Assembly (NCBI GenBank): GCA_001769855.1
Contig: MEPP01000022.1
Coordinates: 1 to 64,000, forward strand
Reading direction: 5' to 3'
Origin: Bdellovibrionales bacterium GWA2_49_15
GTDB lineage: Bacteria > Bdellovibrionota > Bacteriovoracia > Bacteriovoracales > Bacteriovoracaceae
DNA: 64,000 bases
Below, one piece after another: positions 43,275 to 52,448 of the stretch. The stretch's first letter is position 1; each line of letters begins with the position of its first letter. A program made the translations under genes and the position numbers. The notes beneath the pieces were generated by a model. The model ran no database searches. It had not been told where the DNA came from and saw only the letters and a program-made list of their open reading frames with translations.

Positions 43275-43703
43275 CTACACCAGTTGCTCCTTACCATCCT
43301 TGGATAAAACGATTTCGCCCTTTTCGACTTTTTCCAATAAAATTTTTAGAACTTTTTTTTCGGCATCTTCCACAATATTTTTTGGCTGGGGTGGGCCCTG
43401 CAGAATTTCCTGAACCTCCTCCCTCATGCGCAGACTCAGCTGCGACAAGAGATGTTCTTTCAGCTCGGGGGATGATCGCCTGAGGGCGAGGCCAAGCTCT
43501 TTTAAGGAAACTGTTTTCAAAAATTCCTGCAGCATCCTGATGGTTAGGAATTTTAAATCATCTAGGGTCACCATGAGGGTCCGAACCACCTGGGCGGTTT
43601 TTGGGTCTTTGGCCTCCAACTCTCCCATGATGCGTTTGCGTGATTCCGGATCAAGCAAGGCCAGCATCCGCGCCGCCTCTTTAGGTCCACCTTGAAAAGA
43701 CAT
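43275..43703 (-). CDS. Stand-alone FliG C-terminal-like protein
   Basis: A 142-aa protein matching the middle/C-terminal part of the flagellar switch protein FliG: ARMLALLDPESRKRIMGEL, then KELGLALRRSSPELKEHLL and KILLEKVEKGEIVL near the end. FliG-C transmits stator torque to the rotor; here it occurs without the N-terminal FliG domain and away from any flagellar operon. It might modulate a motor or be a repurposed module. AGGGGAAG precedes the ATG, and the gene follows hldD by eight bases. Confidence 0.75.
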   Translation of the reverse strand: MSFQGGPKEAARMLALLDPESRKRIMGELEAKDPKTAQVVRTLMVTLDDLKFLTIRMLQEFLKTVSLKELGLALRRSSPELKEHLLSQLSLRMREEVQEILQGPPQPKNIVEDAEKKVLKILLEKVEKGEIVLSKDGKEQLV

Positions 43704-43711
43704 AGCTTCCC

Positions 43712-44692
43712 CTACTGAAAGTACGAATCGGCTTTTATAAGATAATTTTGGACGTAATCTTTCACCCCTTCTTCCAGGGTATGAAGTTTCAACTTGGGTA
43801 GGATTTTTTTAATTTTCCCCATATCGGCTTCAGTGAAATATTGATACTGATCGCGAATATTGAGAGGCATGTCGATGAACTCAATTTCGGGAGTTTTATC
43901 CAGCGCCCGAAAGACCGCGGTGACTAAATCCAAAAAGCTTCGGGCCTTACCCGTTCCCATATTATAAATTCCGGAAGCTTTTTTCTTAGTATCTTCAATT
44001 AAGCTGATCATGCCGGCCGTCACATCATTCACATACACAAAATCGCGTAGCTGTTCCCCGTCCTTATAACCGGCCTTATGTGATTTAAAAAGCTTCACCT
44101 TGCCGGAGGTCTGAATTTGCCCGAAGGCCTTATGCACGATGGAGCGCATCTCTCCCTTGTGATACTCATTCGGCCCATAGACATTAAAAAATTTAACGCC
44201 GAACCATCTGGCGGGCGTACTCTTCTGGCCCAGGACCCAGTCATCGAAAATTTTCTTGGAGAAACCATAAGGGTTTAACGGGAGAAGGGCATGGGCCTTG
44301 GACTCATTGTCGGCGTATCCTTGCTCGCCATCTCCATAAGTGGCGGCAGAAGAGGCATACACAAGGGGAATGTCATACTGGGTGGCCAGGTTAAAGATAT
44401 TTTTTGAGAAGGCATAATTATTGCCCATTAAAAAATCCACATCGTTTTCAGTGGTGCTGGAGCAGGCCCCCAGATGGTAGATCGCCGTGAGCTGGGAAAA
44501 GAGGTCATCACGGTCGGCCAAAAAAAGCTCATCGGCATGGATAAAATCTTCAAAGTTCACATGCCTTAAATTCTTCCATTTATCCGCCTTGCCCAGACGA
44601 TCAACAATAATTAAATCCTTATGCCCGCGTCGGTTCAAATCCCGCGCCAAGACACTACCAATAAATCCCGCTCCACCAGTAACAAGGATCAT
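43712..44692 (-). CDS. hldD: ADP-L-glycero-D-manno-heptose 6-epimerase
   Basis: NADP-dependent epimerase finishing ADP-heptose for the LPS inner core. MILVTGGAGFIGSVLARDL is the Rossmann start; the catalytic Ser/Tyr/Lys system is visible in YASSAATYGDG and LNPYGFSKKIFD. FNVYGPNEYHKGEMRS is characteristic of HldD/RfaD. About 326 aa, as expected. AGGAGG lies 5 bases before the ATG, which overlaps the tatC stop (ATGA). The frame extends upstream without a ribosome site. Confidence 0.94.
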   Translation of the reverse strand: MILVTGGAGFIGSVLARDLNRRGHKDLIIVDRLGKADKWKNLRHVNFEDFIHADELFLADRDDLFSQLTAIYHLGACSSTTENDVDFLMGNNYAFSKNIFNLATQYDIPLVYASSAATYGDGEQGYADNESKAHALLPLNPYGFSKKIFDDWVLGQKSTPARWFGVKFFNVYGPNEYHKGEMRSIVHKAFGQIQTSGKVKLFKSHKAGYKDGEQLRDFVYVNDVTAGMISLIEDTKKKASGIYNMGTGKARSFLDLVTAVFRALDKTPEIEFIDMPLNIRDQYQYFTEADMGKIKKILPKLKLHTLEEGVKDYVQNYLIKADSYFQ

Positions 44693-45441
44693 TTTGACCT
44701 CCTGATCAAATAAGGATGAATGAAAAGAATCACTATCCAAGTGCCCACTTCAAAGAGCAAGACCATAGGAACCCAGACAACCATCATACTAAAGACATCG
44801 GGAGGCGAAAAGATTGCCGCAAGAAGAGAGAGAATCACATAGATGTAGCGCCGGGAGCTTTGCAGGCGCTCTTTTGTGGCAACGCCGGCAAAACTTAAAA
44901 TGACGATGATGTTGGGCATCTGAAAGGCCAGTCCGAAAAAGAGCATAATTTTTACGGCCAGTGAAAGATAATCTCGCAACGAGATGTTGGCGGTAATATC
45001 ACTTACACCGAACTCAAGTAACATCTGAAAGCTGAAGGGAAAGACGATGTAGTAGGCGAAATAGACTCCGCCCCAAAACAAGAGTAGACCAAAGACCAAA
45101 AACGGCCTGATCATTTTGATTTGAAAATCATTCAGCAGCGTGCGGACGGCACGCCAAATTTCATAAAACCATACGGGACTTGAGATGATGACCCCACACC
45201 AAAGCCCAAGATTCAGCTGGGCCAGGACTTTATCCAGGAGACCGACGTAAACGATCCGGCCTCCTCCCCCCAATTGCGTGATGTGAGCTTTGAGCGCCCC
45301 TCGAAGCGGGGATAAAATAATTTCGGCCAGCCCATCACTTAAGGCATAGGCCACCATAAAAGCGATCCCCACAATAATAAGGACCCGAATGAGGGCCTTT
45401 CGAAAGATCTCTAGATTTTCAATCAGACTTTTGTGGTTCAA
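44689..45441 (-). CDS. tatC: Twin-arginine translocase subunit TatC
   Basis: Six-helix receptor for Tat signal peptides. The product begins LNHKSLIENLEIFRKALIRV and contains the six hydrophobic segments; the conserved Glu in LENLEIFR-like and the FVFGLLLFWGGVYFAYY-type helix 3-4 region fit the family. The most likely start is a TTG with GGAG 6 bases ahead; an ATG 100 bases earlier would add an odd Pro/Tyr-rich head. TatA/TatB are not in the window. Coupled to hldD. It can export the Tat-signalled protein at 38688. Confidence 0.92.
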   Translation of the reverse strand: MNHKSLIENLEIFRKALIRVLIIVGIAFMVAYALSDGLAEIILSPLRGALKAHITQLGGGGRIVYVGLLDKVLAQLNLGLWCGVIISSPVWFYEIWRAVRTLLNDFQIKMIRPFLVFGLLLFWGGVYFAYYIVFPFSFQMLLEFGVSDITANISLRDYLSLAVKIMLFFGLAFQMPNIIVILSFAGVATKERLQSSRRYIYVILSLLAAIFSPPDVFSMMVVWVPMVLLFEVGTWIVILFIHPYLIRRSK

Positions 45442-45534
45442 AACCGCTCCAGAGGGTCCATAGAAAAAAATTATGTCGGATTTACTATAACTTTTTGGAT
45501 TTGGGATTAAAATAAGGATATGAGGAACGATACT

Positions 45535-46194
45535 ATGACGCACAGAGATAGCTTTCGATATTTTTGGATTCTCGGCCTACTCGGGCTCCTCGCCGCCTCT
45601 TCCTCTGTCAGCGCCGCCGGACGTGTCTCTGATCTCATTCGCTGCCTGGGCCAGGAAGAATTGGCCTTGCACAAAGAAAAGGTCACAGGCCCGCTTTATC
45701 AGCTCAATCAGGAACTCATTGTGCTTTTTGCAGGAAACAACGAGCTGATGCTTAAAGAAGGTTTCTTCGAGGAAATTTGCCATAATAAGGATTTTGGTCC
45801 CTCGGTAGCGTTACTCGAAAAATTGCTTACCAATAACTACAATGTTTTCTTACTGGATGAGAAGCTGGTTCCTCCCAGATCAAAGTTGTCTCATCATGTG
45901 ATTTTAAATGAGCTCAAAGACCGCGGTCATCTCATCTTCACCAATTATCTTGCCGGCCTGCAAGGCCTGACTCCAGACCCCCATTGTCTGGAGCGGGAAA
46001 TTCCTGAGCTAAAATATCTCTATCAGCGTATTAAATATCTAGAGGAAGAAATTAATGCCTCCGAACTGGTGGAGGAAAATGCCAAGATTGAAGCCGTCTT
46101 TCAAAAGTTAAAAAACTTCAAGGCCCTTCGTAAAAATTGCCATGACTTTATGACGAAAAAGAAAACGAAAGGCAAAAAAAAATCCAAACCCTAA
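45535..46194 (+). CDS. Exported hypothetical protein
   Basis: A 219-aa protein with a signal peptide ending VSA, then a helix-rich mature part with several Cys (LIRCLGQ, FEEICHN, PHCLERE, RKNCHDF) and a Lys-rich end (KKKTKGKKKSK). No family recognised. Of two ATGs, the second has GAGGAA at a good distance, so I chose it. Divergent from tatC. Confidence 0.7.
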   Translation: MTHRDSFRYFWILGLLGLLAASSSVSAAGRVSDLIRCLGQEELALHKEKVTGPLYQLNQELIVLFAGNNELMLKEGFFEEICHNKDFGPSVALLEKLLTNNYNVFLLDEKLVPPRSKLSHHVILNELKDRGHLIFTNYLAGLQGLTPDPHCLEREIPELKYLYQRIKYLEEEINASELVEENAKIEAVFQKLKNFKALRKNCHDFMTKKKTKGKKKSKP

Positions 46195-46919
46195 GAGCGA
46201 AATTCCAAGGGCAACAATAACTTCTCCTTGGCCCAAGCGCCCAGCTCCGCCAGCTGGGCGGAGGAAAGCGTGCCGCGTTTTGAGCGAACGAGCACAAAAG
46301 GCGGGCGTACCAAAAGCACCTCAATACTTTTATCTGGCAATTTCTCACTCAAGAGTTCTGCCAATTCCTTCGGTGTCAAACCCTTGATCCGTAGACGTTT
46401 CCCGGAAGCATCCACCGAGGCCGTCGGGGGAAAAGGCAATAGCTTCTGCTTACCTTGCTCAAGAAAATATTTTAGCTCTTCGAGACAGCTGCCACAGGCG
46501 GCACCGGCGTTCAACTCTTCAGTGAGATGAACGAGACTGACATTAGAAAGCTCTTTTCCCCGAATAAAAGAATCGATGTCACTTTGATAAACGCCAAAGC
46601 AGCGACACACCAGTTCCTGAGGTGGCCGGCCTTTCTCTAAGGCATCAGGAAGGAGCACGCCGACAAATTTTAAGATCGCCTCCTGCAACAACTCCAACTC
46701 TAAGACAATAAAGGAATCATCTCGCCTCAGCGCCTCAGGTGAAAGTGTCATGGCGGCATCGAGACCCTGTCCGACTAGCAAATTTTGCAGGATTTCGTTT
46801 ATTTTGGGAGATGACTTAACTTGAACATTTAAAATTTTTTGTTCAGAGGAAATATCCAGAAGAACTTGGATGCCATTTATTTTTCGGGATTGGCCATTAA
46901 AATAGCCGAGGGCTGTCAT
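46191..46919 (-). CDS. Protein with BFD-like [2Fe-2S] domain, NifU-like
   Basis: A 242-aa protein with a central VCRCFGVYQSDIDSFIRG...AACGSCLEEL, the BFD-type [2Fe-2S] cluster signature with CxC and CxxC. The N-terminal 110 residues could be a degenerate NifU/IscU-like part, but no assembly-site Cys are visible. The C-terminal 70 residues are of a soluble alpha/beta type. In NifU this domain is central. It begins two bases after the map stop, so it is coupled to map. Role in Fe-S assembly or iron storage is inferred. Confidence 0.7.
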   Translation of the reverse strand: MTALGYFNGQSRKINGIQVLLDISSEQKILNVQVKSSPKINEILQNLLVGQGLDAAMTLSPEALRRDDSFIVLELELLQEAILKFVGVLLPDALEKGRPPQELVCRCFGVYQSDIDSFIRGKELSNVSLVHLTEELNAGAACGSCLEELKYFLEQGKQKLLPFPPTASVDASGKRLRIKGLTPKELAELLSEKLPDKSIEVLLVRPPFVLVRSKRGTLSSAQLAELGAWAKEKLLLPLEFRS

Positions 46920-46921
46920 GC

Positions 46922-47707
46922 TTATTTCGGAATGGCGGTGAAGTTCACCTCTTCATCACCTCTTAAAGTTAGGATTTCGAACCCCGCCTCGGTCACCACG
47001 ATAGTATGCTCAAACTGGGCCGACCATTTTCCGTCCTGGGTCACCACCGTCCAATTATCAGAGAGGACCTTGCAATCACGGGCCCCCATATTAATCATGG
47101 GCTCGATAGTAAAAGTCATGCCCGTGCGCAATTCCGGTCCGGTGCCCTTCTTACCGAAATGCAGAATTTGAGGCTCCTCGTGAAATTGCCGACCGATGCC
47201 GTGGCCACAGTATTCTTGCACCACCGTGTAATTATAGGAGTGAGCAATCTCCTCAATCCGTGCACCGATATCTCCCACATGCGAACCCGGCCGCACAGTT
47301 TTGATACCTTCGCGCAAACAGTAATAGGTAACATCAACCAGCCGCTGAACCTCGGGGCGAACCTGCCCGATGCAAAACGTCTTGTTAGTGTCTCCGTGAA
47401 AACCCTTGTAATAGGTGGTGATATCAAGATTCAAGATATCGCCTTCTTTGGCGTGCACCTTACTGTTGGGAATTCCATGACAGATAACCTCATTGAGCGA
47501 GGTGCAGATGGACTTGGGAAAACCGTGGTAGTTAAGAGGCGAAGGAGTCGCACCATGGGCCACAATATATTGGTGACACAAGTCATTTAATTCAAGGGTG
47601 CTGATACCGCTCACGACTTTGGGACGGATATACTCCAAAACTGAAGCCGCTAAAGAGCAGGTTTCCTTCATTATTTCAATTTCTCTAGACGATTTTATAG
47701 ATATCAT
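46922..47707 (-). CDS. map: Methionine aminopeptidase, type I
   Basis: Removes the initiator Met. The metal ligands fit the pita-bread fold: LNLDITTYYKGFHGDTNKTF with two Asp, GHGIGRQFHEEP with His and Glu, and a later FTIEPMIN with Glu. Length 261 aa is standard. The gene is upstream of the BFD-protein gene on the same strand. No frameshift or missing ligand. Confidence 0.96.
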   Translation of the reverse strand: MISIKSSREIEIMKETCSLAASVLEYIRPKVVSGISTLELNDLCHQYIVAHGATPSPLNYHGFPKSICTSLNEVICHGIPNSKVHAKEGDILNLDITTYYKGFHGDTNKTFCIGQVRPEVQRLVDVTYYCLREGIKTVRPGSHVGDIGARIEEIAHSYNYTVVQEYCGHGIGRQFHEEPQILHFGKKGTGPELRTGMTFTIEPMINMGARDCKVLSDNWTVVTQDGKWSAQFEHTIVVTEAGFEILTLRGDEEVNFTAIPK

Positions 47708-47863
47708 AGCTACACTGTTTCTAAACCTTTCAATGACTTACGTCAAATTATCTCACCCACAAGTCTATCATTTTTACATTTAAAGAGGCCAAAGTTTAAA
47801 TTTTCTCCGCCCTAGTGTATAAATCAAGATATTTTGCAGATATCTCAGGAAAAGGGGCACAAC

Positions 47864-49666
47864 GTGAAATTAGCTAAAACTCTATATCTCGCCGCGATTT
47901 CTTGTCTTCTTGGCCTGGCCACCGTGTCGGCCAATGAGACGACGTGGGAAAGTGGCCAGAGTTCTCCTACACTTTTCTTTTATGAGTTAAAAATGGCACT
48001 CATGGAGATGGGCTCACCCTTGCCCGAAACCCCCTCCGAATTCAGCCGTTCCTTGGTTTCCTTAGAGAACAACAAATCAGGTGAGATCGCGAAATCCAAG
48101 TTTGAGGATAATTATAATAAATTTCTAAAGTTAAATGCACTCTTTCTAAAATTAGATGATTTTACCGCTGACTACGGCAATAAAATAGTAAAGTACATCC
48201 GCGATGATCAAACCTTGACCGGTTACCACCTCCACCTTCTGAGTAAAATTTTTATCGCTTATCACCTTATGGGTTATCGCACCCAGGAGTTTGTTTTTGT
48301 TTACGGAGCAGGTCACACTCAACAGGCCGTGCAATTTGTCGACTTGGCCAACATGGCAAAAACCAAAGAAAATTTAATGTGGCTCGCCAGTGGCGCCAAT
48401 ATGTACGACAAGTTTTTCCGCGCGTATGACATCTATTATACGAAGGAAGCGAAGCTCCGACGCATCCTGAAGCACATTTTCAAAACCAGCGCCCATACCA
48501 AAGAGTTGGCCCAAGATCTTCAAGAGATGGTGAAAAATTCTTTAGGTAAAGAAAAGAGAAAGGAGCTACAACGTTTTGTCGGATTCTATTTACGCGAGCG
48601 TGAAAATTTGGCCAAAGTGGCAGCGACCGACGCCGAACTGAAGTCCATCATGGAGACCATCGACGGCAACCCATCACTCAACAATATTGCGAAAGGCACG
48701 AAGATTCGTCTGCGTGGTTACTCCTTGATTGACGGGCTGGCCAATCTTGGCGAGAGCATTGTCTACGGTTTAAGTAAATTTTTTGGAAATATGGCGGGCT
48801 CTATTCGCTGGCGCCGCGGTTACCTTGAAAACAACATGGCCGTCGTGGAAGAAATTAGAGGCCAGTTAAAACCCCTTGATATCCTTTTTGAAAAAACTCC
48901 CTTTGCCTTGACGGACACTTTTATTCCGGGACATTTCGGGCATGCCGCGATCTGGCTAGGCTCTGAGGAGGAGCTTAAAGAGTTGGGAATGTGGGATCAT
49001 CCCTCCATCGTCCCTTATCAAGATCAAATCCGCATGGGCAAAAGTATTGTTGAGGCCTTGAGACCTGGGGTGCAGATGAACTCAGTCCGCGGTTTCTCGA
49101 ATATTGATCACCTCGCTATTTTGCGAATTCCTAAAATTTTTGAAGATAAGCAGGAAATTCCTGATGTCTATACTCGCATAACGAAATACATTGGCGGTGA
49201 CTATGACTTCAATTTCGATATCGCCACTACCGATCGCATCGTTTGCTCTGAGCTACCCTACCATGCCTTCGGAAAAATAAAATTCCCTACCAAGCCTCGC
49301 ATGGGACGAGACACTATTGAGCCGGATCTGGTGGCCGAGGTTAACTACTATGATAATTCGCCTATTGAGTTTCGTTATTACGTTGAATCTTTTGCCAAGA
49401 CCAATATCCAACGTCTGAAAGAACAAGATTTAGGCGCCCGCCTAGGTTTTGAGGTGAACAAAGAGCGTTCCACCGCAGATGACTTGAAATATGATCGCGT
49501 CAAGACAACCTGCCGAACAGTATTGCGTAAAAATACTCGTTTCGCCCACGGAAGCCGAACCACTGATAAACGCAACACCATCACGGAGCGCGTGTGTACC
49601 ACCAAACGCGAGGCCATCGTTTATAAGGCACCTGACCTGTTGGCACAGGATATCAGCATTGAGTAG
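47864..49666 (+). CDS. Exported protein with C-terminal YiiX/NlpC-P60-like domain
   Basis: A 600-aa protein with a signal peptide (LYLAAISCLLGLATVSANET). The first 330 residues are helical and not recognised. Around residues 350-490 is a permuted papain-like pattern: PGHFGHAAIWLG with the His, then DRIVCSELPYHAF with the Cys, as in YiiX/YebB hydrolases that act on peptidoglycan, lipids or peptides. A GTG start with AAAGGGG is favoured over an upstream TTG. The last 60 residues are Arg/Lys/Thr-rich. It precedes a hydroxyacid dehydrogenase operon that overlaps it by 8 bases. Confidence 0.7.
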   Translation: MKLAKTLYLAAISCLLGLATVSANETTWESGQSSPTLFFYELKMALMEMGSPLPETPSEFSRSLVSLENNKSGEIAKSKFEDNYNKFLKLNALFLKLDDFTADYGNKIVKYIRDDQTLTGYHLHLLSKIFIAYHLMGYRTQEFVFVYGAGHTQQAVQFVDLANMAKTKENLMWLASGANMYDKFFRAYDIYYTKEAKLRRILKHIFKTSAHTKELAQDLQEMVKNSLGKEKRKELQRFVGFYLRERENLAKVAATDAELKSIMETIDGNPSLNNIAKGTKIRLRGYSLIDGLANLGESIVYGLSKFFGNMAGSIRWRRGYLENNMAVVEEIRGQLKPLDILFEKTPFALTDTFIPGHFGHAAIWLGSEEELKELGMWDHPSIVPYQDQIRMGKSIVEALRPGVQMNSVRGFSNIDHLAILRIPKIFEDKQEIPDVYTRITKYIGGDYDFNFDIATTDRIVCSELPYHAFGKIKFPTKPRMGRDTIEPDLVAEVNYYDNSPIEFRYYVESFAKTNIQRLKEQDLGARLGFEVNKERSTADDLKYDRVKTTCRTVLRKNTRFAHGSRTTDKRNTITERVCTTKREAIVYKAPDLLAQDISIE

Positions 49667-50615
49667 TCTTTGGGTCCATCGACCGGACCTCTCTGGATAC
49701 TTGGCCCAGGGATATCTGAAAGCGGAGGAGTCGTTGCTCCTCGCCGCCGGAGTGACCCGCTATACCTTTGGCCCTCTGGTCCCTCAAGGGCCATCACCTG
49801 ATATCATCATCACCACCAGCAATACTCGTACTGAGGATTTGCGTCTTCAAAACACGCAGCTCATCATTCATCCCAATAGTGGATATGATAATTTCAGCGT
49901 CGACTTTGTCAGAAAATTCAAAGGAAGCATCGTCTTAGGAAATGCCTTGCGCGCTCGCGCCGTGGCCGATTATATTTTACAAGGAGTGCTAAGCTACGCC
50001 CATTTCTCCACCATGCCTGGAAACTCACCCTTTCCTAAAACAACCACCTGGGATTATAAGCGCAGCTATCCCCGGCAACTATTAGAAACCAAGCAAGCTT
50101 TAGTGATCGGCCTTGGCCATATCGGAAAATTGGTCAAACAGGGACTTGAGTCTCTGGGAATCAGGGTTGCCGTTTATGATCCCTTCATCATGGAGAAAAC
50201 GCCTCTTCCCTCACTGACCGACAAAGACATTGTCTGCCTGTGCGCCAGTTTAAATCCCCGTTCACACCATCTGGTAAATCAGGAATTTTTGGCCCAGCTT
50301 CCCGCCAATTGTCTTCTCATCAATGCCGCCCGCGGTGGTTTGGTGGAACTCTCATCCCTGATTCGCTGGCTGGAAGTTAACCCCTGCGCCTTTGCCTTGC
50401 TTGATGTCTTCCCTGACGAACCCTTCGCGTTTGAGATCTATCGAGAGCTGGGCAACCTGCACTGCACCTCCCATATAGCGGGTGTTTATAATCAGCTGCC
50501 GGATAACATGCTCACTTTTATCAAGAATGTGGTAGCACAGTTTATCGCAGACCCCACCAGTGCCGCCGGTTATCCCATACTGAAAGATCGCTTAAGAGAA
50601 AATTTTTTGATATAA
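49659..50615 (+). CDS. D-isomer-specific 2-hydroxyacid dehydrogenase
   Basis: NAD-dependent enzyme of about 318 aa. The NAD domain has GLGHIGKLVKQGLE; the catalytic region has INAARGGLVE, LDVFPDEPF and SHIAG with the His. The upstream substrate domain is divergent, so the acid (phosphoglycerate, erythronate-phosphate or another) is open. The start is a TTG with AGGA 8 bases ahead, inside the previous stop region; a long upstream frame is a shadow of the preceding gene. It is followed by ureohydrolase and aat genes with close spacing. Confidence 0.85.
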   Translation: MSSLWVHRPDLSGYLAQGYLKAEESLLLAAGVTRYTFGPLVPQGPSPDIIITTSNTRTEDLRLQNTQLIIHPNSGYDNFSVDFVRKFKGSIVLGNALRARAVADYILQGVLSYAHFSTMPGNSPFPKTTTWDYKRSYPRQLLETKQALVIGLGHIGKLVKQGLESLGIRVAVYDPFIMEKTPLPSLTDKDIVCLCASLNPRSHHLVNQEFLAQLPANCLLINAARGGLVELSSLIRWLEVNPCAFALLDVFPDEPFAFEIYRELGNLHCTSHIAGVYNQLPDNMLTFIKNVVAQFIADPTSAAGYPILKDRLRENFLI

Positions 50616-50625
50616 TTTTTTTCCC

Positions 50626-51741
50626 ATGGTCACCTCACTACCAGTATTGGCGAAATCCCTCCTCTGCCCACCCGGTAACGGAGTCTTCACCATTCATACC
50701 GCCCAAGAGCGGAAAAATGAGTTGCATCAGCGGCTGTTTAAGACCAGCGCTCCGGCCGAGGTGGAAAAGGCCTGGCTGAAGTCACTCACTGCGCTCGATG
50801 GGAAACTTCCAATCCTCCTCGGTCTCGCCTCCGATTGCGGAGGCGGCATCCAACGGGGCGCCAACTGGGGACCGCTTTTTCTGAGGCTTGAGTTAATTGA
50901 GGCGCAAAGAACGTTCGGCACGCAATTTTTCGATGCCGGCGACGTCCGGGTTATTCCTCACCTGCTGCACGATCGCTACGTCTCCAAAGAAACATTGTCC
51001 TCCTGCCGCAAGGCCCTCTACGGAAGCGCTCGAAAAATACTTCCCGTCTCGCCCCTCTCCATGGCCGAGGCCTTCCTCGATGCGCTTTATCACCGCCATC
51101 CCCATGCCAAGGTTTTTGGCCTGGGCGGAGACCACTCTGTGAGCTACGCGTTCACCAAATCTTTTTTTAAAAAGCAAAAGAAACTCAAGCGCAAAACCGG
51201 CATCCTGCATTTTGATGCTCATACCGATTTGCTTGATCACCGCCTGGGGATTGATATCTGCTTTGGCTCCTGGGCCTATCATGCCCGCCAGTGGTGCGCC
51301 TCGCCCTCCGCGCTGGTGCAGGTTGGAATCCGATCCAGCGGCAAAAGCCAAGAGCACTGGGAGCGCACACTCAAGGTAAAACAATTTTGGAGCAAGGAAG
51401 TTAGAGAAGAAGGGGCCGCCAAGATTGCTCAAAAAATTATCACCCACTATAAAAAAATCGGGATTGAAGATCTATACCTCTCATTTGATATCGATGCCCT
51501 GGATAGCCGTTTTGCCGGCGCCACCGGAACACCCGAGCCGGCCGGTCTGTTTCCCCACGAGGCGGCGGTGATTATTGGAGAGGTTGCCCGCCATTTTCAA
51601 ATTGCCGGAGCGGACCTGACTGAGGTCGCCCCGTTTGTCAAAAGTTCTGAGGTGATCTCCCTTGAGCCTACGACCACTCTTCTTTACGCCAAACTTATCG
51701 CCAATCTTATTCTCGAGAAGATGTCGGCATCATGGCCATAG
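50626..51741 (+). CDS. Arginase/agmatinase-family ureohydrolase
   Basis: Binuclear-Mn hydrolase releasing urea or a related product from guanidino compounds. The metal motifs GGDHS, HFDAHTDLLD and SFDIDALDSRF are all intact, and FGLGGDHSVSYAF is typical. At 371 aa it is longer than agmatinase because of an extra N-terminal 50 residues. The substrate (arginine, agmatine, formiminoglutamate or other) is not decided. The start lacks a good ribosome site. The next gene, aat, begins inside its last codons. Confidence 0.85.
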   Translation: MVTSLPVLAKSLLCPPGNGVFTIHTAQERKNELHQRLFKTSAPAEVEKAWLKSLTALDGKLPILLGLASDCGGGIQRGANWGPLFLRLELIEAQRTFGTQFFDAGDVRVIPHLLHDRYVSKETLSSCRKALYGSARKILPVSPLSMAEAFLDALYHRHPHAKVFGLGGDHSVSYAFTKSFFKKQKKLKRKTGILHFDAHTDLLDHRLGIDICFGSWAYHARQWCASPSALVQVGIRSSGKSQEHWERTLKVKQFWSKEVREEGAAKIAQKIITHYKKIGIEDLYLSFDIDALDSRFAGATGTPEPAGLFPHEAAVIIGEVARHFQIAGADLTEVAPFVKSSEVISLEPTTTLLYAKLIANLILEKMSASWP

Positions 51742-52448
51742 CCGCCTTCCCTCCCATTTCCCAGGCCGATGAGCATGGGCTTCTGGCCCTGGGTGGAGAT
51801 TTACAGGTTCCCTCATTACTGCTCGCCTACACTCAGGGAATTTTTCCCTGGCCTATTGATCCTGAAATGCCCATGGCCTGGTTCTCTCCAGACCCAAGAG
51901 GCATTGTGGACTTTAGTAAAGTGCATCTCTCGCGCAGCTTGATCAAGGCCTGGAAAAAAACGCCTTTCCGGGTCACCTTCAATCAGGAATTTACGAAGGT
52001 CATTCATAGCTGTGCCCAGGTTCATAGCTCGGAAGGTGCAAAGGCCACCTGGATTACCGAGGAGATCATCGACGCCTACATTGACTTATATGAGGCCGGC
52101 CATGCCTTCAGTGTTGAGACCTGGCTCGGGAAAGAGTTGGTGGGAGGACTTTATGGAGTTTCGATTGGCCATTATATTTCGGGCGAATCCATGTTCTATT
52201 TGCGACCGAATGCCAGCAAAGTCGCCATCGCCGTTTTGGCCGCCTCGCTTCTGCCTCAAAAGATCATGTGGTTGGACACCCAGATGATCACTCCCGTAAC
52301 AAAGGCCATGGGGGGAGAATACATCCCAAGAAAAGAATTTAAAAAAAAGTTGAACGCCGCCCTTGAGAACACCTCGCTCATGTCCATTTTTCTGCAGCAA
52401 AAAATTAAACCGCTTTATCCACCGTTTGTTCAGGTGCAAACCCAATAA
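51732..52448 (+). CDS. aat: Leucyl/phenylalanyl-tRNA-protein transferase
   Basis: Adds Leu or Phe to N-terminal Arg/Lys for the N-degron pathway. LLALGGDLQVPSLLLAYTQG, FPWPIDPEMPMAWFSPDPRG and GESMFYLRPNASK are the Aat signatures; the 238-aa length fits. Overlaps the ureohydrolase end by ten bases. Its 3' end overlaps the convergent ferredoxin-like gene by 44 bases, which would make antisense 3' ends. Confidence 0.95.
   Translation: MAIAAFPPISQADEHGLLALGGDLQVPSLLLAYTQGIFPWPIDPEMPMAWFSPDPRGIVDFSKVHLSRSLIKAWKKTPFRVTFNQEFTKVIHSCAQVHSSEGAKATWITEEIIDAYIDLYEAGHAFSVETWLGKELVGGLYGVSIGHYISGESMFYLRPNASKVAIAVLAASLLPQKIMWLDTQMITPVTKAMGGEYIPRKEFKKKLNAALENTSLMSIFLQQKIKPLYPPFVQVQTQ

Noticed and set aside
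43292..43301. CCA-AGGA-TGG hairpin inside the FliG-C-like gene, minus strand
   Set aside because: It is in coding sequence, in the codons for KDGK, and can be explained by the protein; not counted as part of the AGGA RNA.
49491..49658. Upstream extension of the 2-hydroxyacid dehydrogenase frame by 56 codons
   Set aside because: It runs inside the end of the YiiX-like gene in another frame and has no ribosome site; the dehydrogenase domain begins after the TTG at 49659.
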